Below, in pieces: positions 35,799 to 44,201 of a stretch of DNA of 64,000 bases. The stretch lies in NCBI GenBank assembly GCA_965278995.1, contig OZ257136.1:1178001-1242000 (forward strand), read 5' to 3'. How positions within the stretch are numbered: the stretch's first letter is position 1; each line of letters starts with the position of its first letter. The notes beneath the pieces were generated by a model. That model did no database searches, was not told the origin of the DNA, and saw nothing but the letters and a program-made list of their open reading frames with translations. A program made the translations under genes and the position numbers. Source of the stretch: JADJYF01 sp965278995 (GTDB lineage Bacteria; Pseudomonadota; Gammaproteobacteria; Ga0077536).

Positions 35799-35843
35799 TC
35801 GGGAAATTTTCCCGATTACCACCAGGCCTGGACTCCCTACAAT
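35799..35843 (+). promoter_or_regulatory. Operator-like 17-bp dyad next to a -10 box
   Basis: TCGGGAAATTTTCCCGA (35799-35815) is a perfect dyad (eight-base arms, one central base). It directly abuts a weak -35-like ATTACC (35815-35820), followed 17 bases later by TACAAT (35838-35843). The layout fits a regulator binding site at the promoter of the TonB receptor gene starting at 35925. The regulator is unknown; the neighbouring NarL-type protein is one candidate. Confidence 0.5.
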
Positions 35844-35924
35844 CCTGCCGGTCTGGCGGTAGCGCGACGCTGCCGCTGTCTCCCCGGTCGTGGGCAATCT
35901 GATGATAGACAGCGGAGCAGCGCC

Positions 35925-38423
35925 ATGGCACTCGACTTTTCACCGCACCCGACGGTCGTCGCGCTGCGGGTTATCGTTTCTGTGCTGCTGCCGCTCCTCT
36001 CGCCACTCGTCCTGGCGGCCGACGGCGCTGGCTTTGATGATGAGGTCATCGAAGTTCGGGCAAGCCCGGGTGGCGGTGCCGGTCTGCCGGTAGACAAACT
36101 GCCATTCGCCGTCCAGGCAGCCGATGCCGACGCGCTGGAACGCGCCCAGGCGCTCGATTTGACTGACTATCTGGCGAGCCAGTTTGGCAGCGTCAATCTC
36201 AATTCGGCGCAGAATAATCCGTTGCAGCCCGATCTCCAGTATCGCGGCTACGCGGCGTCGCCACTGCTGGGCTTGTCGCAAGGTATTGCGGTCTATCAGA
36301 ACGGCGTACGTATCAACGAACCGCTGGGTGATGCGGTCAACTGGGATTTGCTGCCGGAATCAGCCGTCCATTCGATGCAACTCGTCGGTGGCAGCAACCC
36401 GCTGTTCGGCCTGAATGCGCTCGGTGGCGCGCTCGCAGTCGACATGAAAAATGGGTTCAATTACGACCGTACCGAAGTGGAAGTCTATGGTGGCGCCTGG
36501 GGTCGCGTGGTGACCAGCGCCGAAAGCGGCGGCAACAATGGGCGCCTGGGCTATTACATCAATGTCAGCCATTTCGATGAGAACGGCTGGCGCGATGCCT
36601 CGGCCTCCAATGCGTTGAACGTCTTCAGTGCCGCCAGTTTTCGCGATGAGGCGACATCTGCAGACCTGAACTTCCAATACGCCGACAGTGACCTGACCGG
36701 TAACGGCCCGGTTCCGGTCGGGCTGCTCGAGCTCCAACGAGATGCCATATTCACCGCGCCGGATATCACCGAGAACGAACTGTTCATGTTTACTGCCAAT
36801 GCTACCCGCGAACTGGCCGAGCAGGTGGAATTGGCCGGGACCGGGTTCTACCGCAACAACCGGACCGACAGCTTCAACGGTGACACCTCTGACTTCGCTG
36901 TTTGCGGATTAGGCACCGGCGATTTTTTGCTCGAAGGCCTCGACGACGATGAACTTGACGCGCTCGGGCTGGATGATGACGACGTGTGCAGTTCAAATGT
37001 ACTGGGTGCCAATGACCCGGCTCAGCTGGAGACGCTGCTGAATGCGCTGGCACCGCCAGGTGACGAGCCGTTTAATCTCGATGATTTGACCGGCGATCTG
37101 ACTGGCAGCGGCATCTTGGGCGATCAAGCGCTGAATAACATCAGCGGCCGCGATCAGGTCAGCTACGGCACGGATCTCCATCTGAATTTCCAACGTGATC
37201 TGTTCGGCCGTGGAAATTTCTTTTTGGCGGGATTCGCCTATTTTCGCGGCGAGGCGGATTTCGATTCGGTAACCGAGCTGTCGGGTATCGATCCAATTTC
37301 GCGCAGCACCCGGGGCCTAGGTCTTGGCAGCTTCGTCGACGAACTGGCAACGGACGTACGCACGTCGACTGCAACCTGGAGTTTGTATGTGATGAACGCG
37401 CTCGACGTGACCGAGCGCCTGACGGTAACGGTCGGCGGGCGCTACAACGACACGAACGTCGAGTTGGATGACCGCTCAGGAGCACGCCCGGAATTGAATG
37501 GCGATCACACGTTCAGTCGATTCAATCCGACCATCGGTGCGACTTTCGACCTGCAGCCGGACGAAAATATCTATGCGAGCTATAGCGAATCGTCGCGTGC
37601 TCCGACGCCAATAGAGCTGGCCTGTAACGACGACGTTTTTACGCGGGCGCGCGCTGCAGCCGTTGCGCGCGGCGAGGACCCGGATGACATCAACTTCGAA
37701 TGCCGTTTGCCCAATGCGTTTCTGGCCGATCCACCGCTGGCGGAAGTCGTCGCCAAGAGTTTCGAAGGCGGCCTGCGCGGGCAGTTTGCCGGCGTCCGGC
37801 ATCGCTTGGGCTATTTCCGTACCGATAATCACGACGACATCATTTTCCAGACCACTGGGCGTGGCACTGGACTGTTTGCGAACGTCGACAAAACCCGCCG
37901 CGTAGGTTTCGAGTCCGGCTTCAGCGGCGCGCTGCACAAACTCGACTGGTCGCTGGCCTACAGCTATGTTCGCGCCACCTTCGAAGACGATTTTGCGGTG
38001 TTGAGTCCGAACCATCCGCTGGCCGATGCGAACGGTGAGGTAGCTGTCAGTGCAGGGGATCGCATTCCGGGCATTCCGGACCATCAATTGAAAGTCGGCG
38101 CCGACGTTGCATTGCCCTGGTCAGTCCGCGTCGGCGGCGAGGTGCTCTACAACGCGGGCCAGTTCCTGCGCGGTGACGAAACCAACGCGCTTGCCGAACT
38201 CGACGGCTATGCCGTCGTCAACCTGCGCGCCAGTTATCGACACAGCAAGCATCTCGAACTGTTCGCGCGCATTACGAATCTGTTCGACCGGGACTTCGAG
38301 AATTTTGGCCTGATCGGCGACGATCCGAGCGAAGTCCTGCCCGGCCTCAGCGACAATCGCCCGCTGTTTGTCGGTGCCGGCGCACCGCGTGGTGGCTGGG
38401 TCGGGATCCGGCTGACGCTCTGA
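35925..38423 (+). CDS. TonB-dependent outer membrane receptor
   Basis: 832 aa. Signal peptide (VALRVIVSVLLPLLSPLVLA), N-terminal plug (PFAVQAADADALERAQALDL to ALGGALAVDMKNGFNY, with QYRGYAASPLLGLSQGIAVY) and a 22-stranded barrel. TonB receptors import metal chelates, vitamins or sugars with proton-motive force energy. A loop near residues 327-355 is bracketed by two cysteines and holds nine Asp and two Glu in 27 residues (including LDDDELDALGLDDDDV), which suggests cation contact. The start ATG follows GGAG by eight bases. The preceding operator-like dyad and two-component genes suggest regulated uptake. The substrate is unknown; a metal ion is my inference. Confidence 0.88.
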   Translation: MALDFSPHPTVVALRVIVSVLLPLLSPLVLAADGAGFDDEVIEVRASPGGGAGLPVDKLPFAVQAADADALERAQALDLTDYLASQFGSVNLNSAQNNPLQPDLQYRGYAASPLLGLSQGIAVYQNGVRINEPLGDAVNWDLLPESAVHSMQLVGGSNPLFGLNALGGALAVDMKNGFNYDRTEVEVYGGAWGRVVTSAESGGNNGRLGYYINVSHFDENGWRDASASNALNVFSAASFRDEATSADLNFQYADSDLTGNGPVPVGLLELQRDAIFTAPDITENELFMFTANATRELAEQVELAGTGFYRNNRTDSFNGDTSDFAVCGLGTGDFLLEGLDDDELDALGLDDDDVCSSNVLGANDPAQLETLLNALAPPGDEPFNLDDLTGDLTGSGILGDQALNNISGRDQVSYGTDLHLNFQRDLFGRGNFFLAGFAYFRGEADFDSVTELSGIDPISRSTRGLGLGSFVDELATDVRTSTATWSLYVMNALDVTERLTVTVGGRYNDTNVELDDRSGARPELNGDHTFSRFNPTIGATFDLQPDENIYASYSESSRAPTPIELACNDDVFTRARAAAVARGEDPDDINFECRLPNAFLADPPLAEVVAKSFEGGLRGQFAGVRHRLGYFRTDNHDDIIFQTTGRGTGLFANVDKTRRVGFESGFSGALHKLDWSLAYSYVRATFEDDFAVLSPNHPLADANGEVAVSAGDRIPGIPDHQLKVGADVALPWSVRVGGEVLYNAGQFLRGDETNALAELDGYAVVNLRASYRHSKHLELFARITNLFDRDFENFGLIGDDPSEVLPGLSDNRPLFVGAGAPRGGWVGIRLTL

Positions 38424-38428
38424 CCTTT

Positions 38429-38469
38429 CTGATTCCCACACCGCAATGTGGGCACTGCAGCGGAATCAG
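38429..38469. repeat. Inverted-repeat element, copy B
   Basis: CTGATTCC (38429-38436) pairs with GGAATCAG (38462-38469); an alternative inner hairpin is CCCACA-ccgcaa-TGTGGG (38435-38452). It starts five bases after the TonB receptor stop. Both arms and the downstream CAA..CATTCAG are shared with copy A at 31801, while the interiors differ. The rest of the gap to 38708 shows no convincing gene, promoter or RNA. Confidence 0.6.
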
Positions 38470-38708
38470 CAAGCCATTCAGGCTGGCATTGGTGGCCGAG
38501 TGCGGCATATCTAAAGCCTTCGGCCGTTCTGTCCGCTATAGCTAACACCTGCGCTTCGAGCCGAACCGCACGGCGACCTTGGTGTCATTCCGCATCCGGT
38601 GCCACGAAGTTAGCTGGCGACCACCAGAGAGGGCCTAATGTACGATACCTCGCACTGCGTCCGGCAGGAGCTAACTGTCGCAAGCTGCTGGGCCGAGCAT
38701 CGCTCGCC

Positions 38709-40640
38709 GTGAGTGCGGTCGTGTCCACTCCGCTGGCCGACGCGTCTGCTGTGACGCCGGCCGTGCCGGCAGTGGCCACTGCAGGCGATCGCATTGTCGA
38801 GCTGCTGCTGGTCGACGGCTATATCGAAGCCGATCAGCTGCAGCACGCCCGCCGCGTGCGGGAAAAGCTCGAGAGCCCGCATTCCCTGCTGAAAGTATTG
38901 CAGGAACTCCATTTCGTCGATCCAGCACAAGTCCGCACGGTCATCCGCGCACATCCGCAGGCACTGCGTCTGGGCGAGATTCTGGTCGAACTCGAGTTTC
39001 TTCGCGAAGCCGATCTGCGCTCGGCGCTGGCACAACAAGCGAATTCGAGCGAGCAGCGTCGGCTTGGCGAAATACTGGTCGACAGTCATTTCATCAGCGA
39101 ACAGAAACTGACCGAGGTCCTGGCCGACCTGCTAGGCCTGCCAGTGCTCGAACCGCGGTTGTCGGACCTCGACAAGACCCTGATAGGTAAAATCACCCCG
39201 CGTACCTGCCACGACTTCGGGTTTCTGCCGATAGCCTATCAGGATGGTTCGGTTCTGGTCGCTTTTGCCGATCCGCTGAATACCGCCGGTAAAGCGGCTG
39301 CCCAGCGTATGCTCGGCGCGGCCATCATCCCGGCGATCGCGCGGCGTGGTCAGATTGCGATGGTTCTGACCCAGCTCGAGCAAGGCGCGCGCGTCAATCA
39401 GGCGGCGGCCGGGGAGCAGGGCGCGATTGCCTATGTGAACACCATCATCATGGATGCGCTGCGCATGGGTGTCAGCGATATTCACATCGAGCCGCAGAAA
39501 GGACGGTTGCGCGTGCGCTTCCGTATCGATGGCGCGATGATTGAGCACAAGGATTATGAACGTGAGCTGGCGCCCTCGATCACCAGCCGTCTCAAGATTC
39601 TGGCTGGCGCCGATATCGCCGAGCGTCGCCGCCATCAGGACGGCCGCATCCATTTCGACGCCAGCGAGGTCGGCGAAAATGTCGACATTCGGGCCTCGTT
39701 CTACGTCACCATCCACGGCGAAAAAGTTGTACTGCGGGTCCTGAATCGAAAGACTGAACTGATCAGTATCGACAACATCGGCATGGGGCCGAAAATGCTC
39801 GAGCGGTTTCGCCAGGATGCGCTAGACGTTCCGACCGGCGTCGTCATCATTACCGGCCCCACCGGCTCGGGAAAGACGTCGACGCTATACAGCTGCGTTG
39901 ACTATCTGAACAACCCCGATACCAGCATCATCACCGCCGAGGATCCGGTCGAATACGTGATCGAGGGCATCTCGCAATGCTCGATCAATCCGAAAATCAA
40001 CCTGACTTTTGAAGAAACGCTGCGCCATATCGTGCGTCAGGATCCGGACATCATCGTGCTGGGCGAAATCCGCGATCGCTTTTCGGCTGATACCGCCATC
40101 CAGGCTGCGCTTACCGGGCATAAGGTTCTAACCACGTTTCATACCGAGGACAGCATTGGTGGTTTATTACGCCTGCTCAACATGGATATCGAGGCGTTTC
40201 TGATTTCATCGACGGTGGTTTGTGTGGTTGCGCAACGGCTCCTGCGACGGGTCTGCCGCCATTGTGCCGAGCCCTATGCGCCGACACCGGCCGATCTGCG
40301 CCGTCTCGGGCTCGGTCAGGACGATCTGCGTGGCGCCGAATTCGTTCATGGCCCGGGTTGCAGCGAGTGCCGCTATACCGGGTATCGAGGTCGGGTGTGC
40401 GTATTCGAACTGCTGGTGTTGAATGAGATGGTCAAAGACGCGATCTTGAATCGACGTACGTCATACGAGATTCGCCGGATCAGTGTCGAGACGTCAGGCC
40501 TTGTGACGCTGGTTGAAGACGGACTGGCCAAAGCCGCGAGCGGCATTACTTCGCTGCAGGAAGTGATGCATGACCTGCCGCGGGCGATGAAGCCGCGCGC
40601 GCTGAACGAGATCAGGCGCCTGTTGGGAGAAGTTACATGA
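38709..40640 (+). CDS. GspE/PilB-like type II secretion or pilus ATPase
   Basis: About 643 aa from a GTG at 38709; the start is uncertain because no strong ribosome site is visible and the frame stays open upstream to 38448. N-terminal MshEN-like segments (IVELLLVDGYIEADQLQHAR, RLGEILVDSHFISEQKLTEV), which in relatives bind c-di-GMP, precede the hexameric motor: SDIHIEPQKGRLRVRFRIDG, Walker A GPTGSGKTSTLYS, Asp box ITAEDPVEY, Walker B IIVLGEIRD, and a zinc CxxC pair (RRVCRHCAEPYAP, GCSECRYTGYRGR). No other secretion or pilus gene is in the window, so the partner machine is elsewhere. Its stop overlaps the HDOD gene. Confidence 0.88.
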   Translation: MSAVVSTPLADASAVTPAVPAVATAGDRIVELLLVDGYIEADQLQHARRVREKLESPHSLLKVLQELHFVDPAQVRTVIRAHPQALRLGEILVELEFLREADLRSALAQQANSSEQRRLGEILVDSHFISEQKLTEVLADLLGLPVLEPRLSDLDKTLIGKITPRTCHDFGFLPIAYQDGSVLVAFADPLNTAGKAAAQRMLGAAIIPAIARRGQIAMVLTQLEQGARVNQAAAGEQGAIAYVNTIIMDALRMGVSDIHIEPQKGRLRVRFRIDGAMIEHKDYERELAPSITSRLKILAGADIAERRRHQDGRIHFDASEVGENVDIRASFYVTIHGEKVVLRVLNRKTELISIDNIGMGPKMLERFRQDALDVPTGVVIITGPTGSGKTSTLYSCVDYLNNPDTSIITAEDPVEYVIEGISQCSINPKINLTFEETLRHIVRQDPDIIVLGEIRDRFSADTAIQAALTGHKVLTTFHTEDSIGGLLRLLNMDIEAFLISSTVVCVVAQRLLRRVCRHCAEPYAPTPADLRRLGLGQDDLRGAEFVHGPGCSECRYTGYRGRVCVFELLVLNEMVKDAILNRRTSYEIRRISVETSGLVTLVEDGLAKAASGITSLQEVMHDLPRAMKPRALNEIRRLLGEVT

Positions 40641-41488
40641 GTGGCCCACGCTCGATACTCGACATCATCGACGAACATCTGCATTCCAACGAGTTGAAGC
40701 TGCCGACGTACTCGCCGGTGGCTTCCCGCATTCAAACGCTGGTGCAGCGCCCGGACGCCGATGTGCGGCAACTCGAGCAGGCCATTCTGCAAGACCCGGC
40801 GTTATCCGGGCAAATTTTGCGCGTGGCCAATTCAGCGCTCTATGCCGGGCTGGCCAAGGTGAACAGCGTCGGCCAGGCAATTGCCCGTCTCGGCACCAGC
40901 GAAATCGTCAATCTCGTCGTACTGTGTACGCAAGCTGGCCAGTATCGTGCGAGCAGTCCGGTCATTCAATGCTGGATGGACGGTTTGTGGCGGCACGCCA
41001 TGGCCACGGCGCTGGGCGCCCGCTGGCTGGCGGAGCGCTGCGGCTATCGGGACCGGTCCGCCGAGGCTTTTCTGGGCGGGCTCTTTCATGACATCGGCAA
41101 ACTATTGTTGCTCACTGTCTTCGACGAACTGAACCAGAACGCGGCGACCGCCGGGCGATTTTCCGACGCCCTCATGACCGAGGTGCTGATTGCGCAGCAT
41201 GCCGAGCAGGGTGCCCGTCTGCTGAAACACTGGAACCTCGGCGAGGTTTATATCGACATTGCGCGAAGTCATCATGCCGTGCAGCTCGACGAGTGCAATG
41301 CACTCGCTGCCGTTGTGCGCCTGGCCGACCTGAGCTGTACGAAGCTGGGATTGAATTTGATCGGCGATCCAGGACTGGTCGTGACTGCCTCGGCCGAGGC
41401 GACTTTGCTGGGCGTCAACGACATCACGATTGCCGAGCTCGAGATTACACTCGAGGACGCCATGCTGGAACTCGCGCGGGCGGCGTGA
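40637..41488 (+). CDS. HDOD domain signalling protein
   Basis: 283 aa. The HDOD domain spans roughly residues 20-210: LPTYSPVASRIQTLVQRPDA, ILQDPALSGQILRVANSALY, SVGQAIARLGTSEIVNLVVL and AEAFLGGLFHDIGKLLLL. Unlike many HDOD proteins, an HD pair is present (FHD), together with a later HH (ARSHHAVQL), so residual phosphohydrolase-like metal binding is possible. HDOD proteins act in signalling, motility and c-di-GMP circuits. ATGA overlap with the GspE-like ATPase gene suggests joint regulation, and the ATPase has possible c-di-GMP-binding segments. Confidence 0.88.
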   Translation: MSGPRSILDIIDEHLHSNELKLPTYSPVASRIQTLVQRPDADVRQLEQAILQDPALSGQILRVANSALYAGLAKVNSVGQAIARLGTSEIVNLVVLCTQAGQYRASSPVIQCWMDGLWRHAMATALGARWLAERCGYRDRSAEAFLGGLFHDIGKLLLLTVFDELNQNAATAGRFSDALMTEVLIAQHAEQGARLLKHWNLGEVYIDIARSHHAVQLDECNALAAVVRLADLSCTKLGLNLIGDPGLVVTASAEATLLGVNDITIAELEITLEDAMLELARAA

Positions 41489-41549
41489 TGGCCGCCGGTA
41501 CGCCGACGCAGCGGTCGCCGGGTAGTCGCCCGTCGTGCTGTTGACGTCT

Positions 41550-42494
41550 TCAATCGTCGATGGCAATGCCCCATGGGAACTGGCCAACAGCGATTTTGCT
41601 GATCACTTCGTTGCTATCCGTATCGATGACTGAGACCTGGTGATCGGCGCCATCAGTGGTGAACAGGCGTTTGCCGTCGCGGCTGAGTGCAAGACCCCAG
41701 ACGCGTTTGCCGACGGCTATCTCGCGGATGATTTCGAGCGACTGGGCATCCAGTACAAACACACGATTGGCGCGTCCGCCGGCGACGAACAGCCGTGCGC
41801 CGTCGCGACTGACCAGGATATCTTTCGGCTTGGCCTGGTCGTCGCTGAGCGGCATGCGGCCAAGGATCTTGCCGCTGGCGACATCGATTTTCTTGACTTC
41901 ACCGCTGATTTCCGAGGTCGCATAGGCAAGTTTGCCATCGGCGCTGAAAGTAGCGGCGCGCGGCCGCGCACCGACCAGAATATTGGCCACGATGGTGTGT
42001 GCCGGTATCGCGATCAGATGCAGCATATTGGTCGATTCGCTGGTCACGATCGCCATGCTGCCGTCGGGCGAGATGGCGACACCTTCGGGTTCGATGCCCA
42101 CTTCAATCTCGGCGACGACCTTGCCACTGCTCGGATCGATCACGGTCGCCTTGGCGTCTTCCTCGTTGGAGATATAGATGTTGCCGTTGCGATGGACGGC
42201 AAATGCCTCGGGATCATCGCCGCTCGGAAATCGACGAACGACTTCGAGCGTGTTCGGATCGATGACGGCCATGTCATTGGCCCCGCTGACGGCGACATAG
42301 ACGGCGCTACCGTCCGGCGCGAGTCCGATCCCGCGTGGCCGCTTGCCGACAGCAATCGTTTTGATGACGGCGTACGTTGTCGAATCGATGACGGAAACGC
42401 TGTCACCTTGTTCATTGGTGACAAAGACCCGGCCGGTAACGGCTGCACAGGACAACGATACGAAGAGCAAAGCGAGAGATAATAGTAAACGCAT
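41550..42494 (-). CDS. YVTN beta-propeller protein linked to PQQ-dependent catabolism
   Basis: About 314 aa from the ATG at 42494, which has GGAG six bases upstream; a longer start would overlap the previous gene. Signal peptide (MRLLLSLALLFVSLSCAAVT), then about seven YVTN-type repeats (GRVFVTNEQGDSVSVIDSTT; VGKRPRGIGLAPDGSAVYVA; VGIEPEGVAISPDGSMAIVT). This matches the periplasmic propeller family found beside PQQ-dependent alcohol dehydrogenase systems. Its exact role is not known; possibly a structural partner or electron-transfer accessory. It is the second gene of a pair with the binding protein upstream. Confidence 0.88.
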   Translation of the reverse strand: MRLLLSLALLFVSLSCAAVTGRVFVTNEQGDSVSVIDSTTYAVIKTIAVGKRPRGIGLAPDGSAVYVAVSGANDMAVIDPNTLEVVRRFPSGDDPEAFAVHRNGNIYISNEEDAKATVIDPSSGKVVAEIEVGIEPEGVAISPDGSMAIVTSESTNMLHLIAIPAHTIVANILVGARPRAATFSADGKLAYATSEISGEVKKIDVASGKILGRMPLSDDQAKPKDILVSRDGARLFVAGGRANRVFVLDAQSLEIIREIAVGKRVWGLALSRDGKRLFTTDGADHQVSVIDTDSNEVISKIAVGQFPWGIAIDD

Positions 42495-42541
42495 GGCAGA
42501 CTCCAGTCTGAGTGCTGTACCGTCAAAGACGCCGACGCGCC

Positions 42542-43465
42542 TCACTTGGCGCACTGATCCGGGCCGAGGCTATCGAGGTCGTCCTCGCCAGCGACACCCC
42601 GTACCGGTGCTTCGCCGACAATCTGACCAGCCTCGACCAGCAGCAACGGCTGGCGCAGCTGACCGCTGGGACGAAAGCTCATGTCGACGCCTTTCTGACC
42701 ATCAAAAGCGAGCCGCGTTTGCAGCTGCGTCAACAGTGCCTGCGCGGCGTTGCTCGATAGATTACCGGGTGCCTCGGTATGCAGTTCAGCGAGACTGGCG
42801 GAGACCAGCTTGACGGCTGCCCAGCCGGCCCAGGCCGTATCGGTCATCGGCTTCGCGGTCGTTTCCTGATAGCGCTTGTTCAACTGGGCCGCGGCATATT
42901 TCTCGAAGCTCGAATGCCAGGCCTGCGCTTGCGCAGTGGATTGTGGTGCCTTGCGTTTCCATTGCTGCACCGCGTCAGCACGCATGGCATCGCTCGGCAG
43001 TACATGCAGCAGGTTGGTGCCGCAGAGCGTACGCAGATGATCAGCGCTGCTGGTCACGTTCAGTACCGCTATCGGATTGACCTCGGCGGCCAGCGGCGGC
43101 AGTGCGTCAGCGGCGATATCGGTGACGATGGCCACTGCCGGCAGCGCCACCGCTGCCGCCGCCGAGGTCACGGCTACCAGCTCATAATGGAGCCCGAGAA
43201 AGCGGCCTTGGGCATTGGCTTCGGTCAGCCCTTGCTGCGCACCAAGATGCGCGTCCGAACCCTGCTCGCCGAGATAGGCGAGGCGCAGGGTCAGCGCGTC
43301 GTCGGCGGATGCTGCCAATGTCATCAACAGCCAACCCAGGCCATGCGCTGCCGCAACGCAGCGTAGCTTGCGCAGGCGCCTTGCAGCAGTCTGTTGCGCG
43401 CCTGCCTGACATTCTGTTTGCGCGGCTAGCCGAGGGCGGGAGTCGGACTGGTGTTTTGTAATCAT
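42542..43465 (-). CDS. Periplasmic binding protein of PQQ-alcohol-dehydrogenase systems
   Basis: 307 aa. It resembles the ABC-type periplasmic binding fold (Leu/Ile/Val-binding type) in the version associated with PQQ-dependent alcohol oxidation: LTLRLAYLGEQGSDAHLGAQ, AVLNVTSSADHLRTLCGTNL, HVLPSDAMRADAVQQW and WAGWAAVKLVSASLAEL. A hydrophobic signal (HGLGWLLMTLAASA) lies unusually far from the annotated ATG, so the true start may be later. No ABC permease or ATPase gene is adjacent, which suggests an orphan or sensor role. The propeller gene follows 47 bases on, and the AOR operon diverges upstream. Confidence 0.82.
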   Translation of the reverse strand: MITKHQSDSRPRLAAQTECQAGAQQTAARRLRKLRCVAAAHGLGWLLMTLAASADDALTLRLAYLGEQGSDAHLGAQQGLTEANAQGRFLGLHYELVAVTSAAAAVALPAVAIVTDIAADALPPLAAEVNPIAVLNVTSSADHLRTLCGTNLLHVLPSDAMRADAVQQWKRKAPQSTAQAQAWHSSFEKYAAAQLNKRYQETTAKPMTDTAWAGWAAVKLVSASLAELHTEAPGNLSSNAAQALLTQLQTRLAFDGQKGVDMSFRPSGQLRQPLLLVEAGQIVGEAPVRGVAGEDDLDSLGPDQCAK

Positions 43466-43706
43466 AGTCGGTAGTCTGGCTGCGCCGGCTGCAGTCCTCG
43501 ATGGGCCGCTGATGATAGTGCATCGCGGAGCGAGTTACGCGAATCGGAGCGCGTTCTGCGTCGGGAAATCCTCACGCGTTGAGCCCGGTTGCCAGCAAGG
43601 CAGGCGCGTCGAGAGTCGCTTCAGGTCGACGGGGTCCGCGAGCAGCGCGGCGATGAATCATGTGACGCGGCGCCAGCAGGCAGTTCGCAAGTGAAGGAGT
43701 ACAGCT
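43466..43706. other. Divergent intergenic region upstream of the AOR operon
   Basis: 241 bp between the binding-protein gene (minus) and the ferredoxin-type subunit (plus). The aorA-like ribosome site AAGGAG (43694-43699) is clear. I could not assign a convincing -35/-10 pair, a sigma-54 site or a hairpin by eye; any shared control of the two directions would lie here. Confidence 0.5.
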
Positions 43707-44174
43707 ATGCTCAAAGCTTTGCAGCTCGAACCGGAAAAATGCACTGGCTGTCTGCAGTGCGAGATGGCTTGTTCCTATGAGAACGAAGGCATATTCAACC
43801 CATCCAAGTCGCGCATCAAAGTGTTCACTTTTCATGACGAAGGGCGCTTTGCTCCGTATACCTGTTCGCAATGCGCTGAAGCCTGGTGCATGCATGCCTG
43901 TCCGGTAGAAGCCATCGTGATCAACGCGGCCACCGGTGCCAAAGACGTGCTCGAAGATGTCTGCGTCGGCTGCAAGGTATGCACGATTGCCTGCCCTTTC
44001 GGCACGGTCAATTACAACGCAGACACCGGCAAGGTGATCAAGTGCGATCTATGCGGCGGCGACCCAGCGTGCGCCGAGGCCTGCCCGACACAGGCAATCA
44101 CGTATGTCGACGCTGACCACACCGGTCTCGAGCGCATGCGCGCGCACGCCGCACAAAGTCTGTCCAAAGCTTGA
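43707..44174 (+). CDS. aorA: Aldehyde oxidoreductase ferredoxin-type subunit (four [4Fe-4S])
   Basis: 155 aa. Sixteen cysteines fall into four CxxC-type sets: CTGCLQCEMAC, CSQCAEAWCMHACP, CVGCKVCTIACP and CDLCGGDPACAEACP, predicting four [4Fe-4S] clusters. It corresponds to AorA, the small electron-transfer subunit of the tungsten aldehyde oxidoreductase known from Aromatoleum aromaticum, where AorA-AorB pairs stack into filaments that conduct electrons to the FAD subunit. Strong AAGGAG ribosome site seven bases upstream. The next gene begins 27 bases later. Function in a filament here is inferred from family. Confidence 0.9.
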   Translation: MLKALQLEPEKCTGCLQCEMACSYENEGIFNPSKSRIKVFTFHDEGRFAPYTCSQCAEAWCMHACPVEAIVINAATGAKDVLEDVCVGCKVCTIACPFGTVNYNADTGKVIKCDLCGGDPACAEACPTQAITYVDADHTGLERMRAHAAQSLSKA

Positions 44175-44201
44175 TCCCTGCTGTTTCAGGAGCACAACCG
44201 A

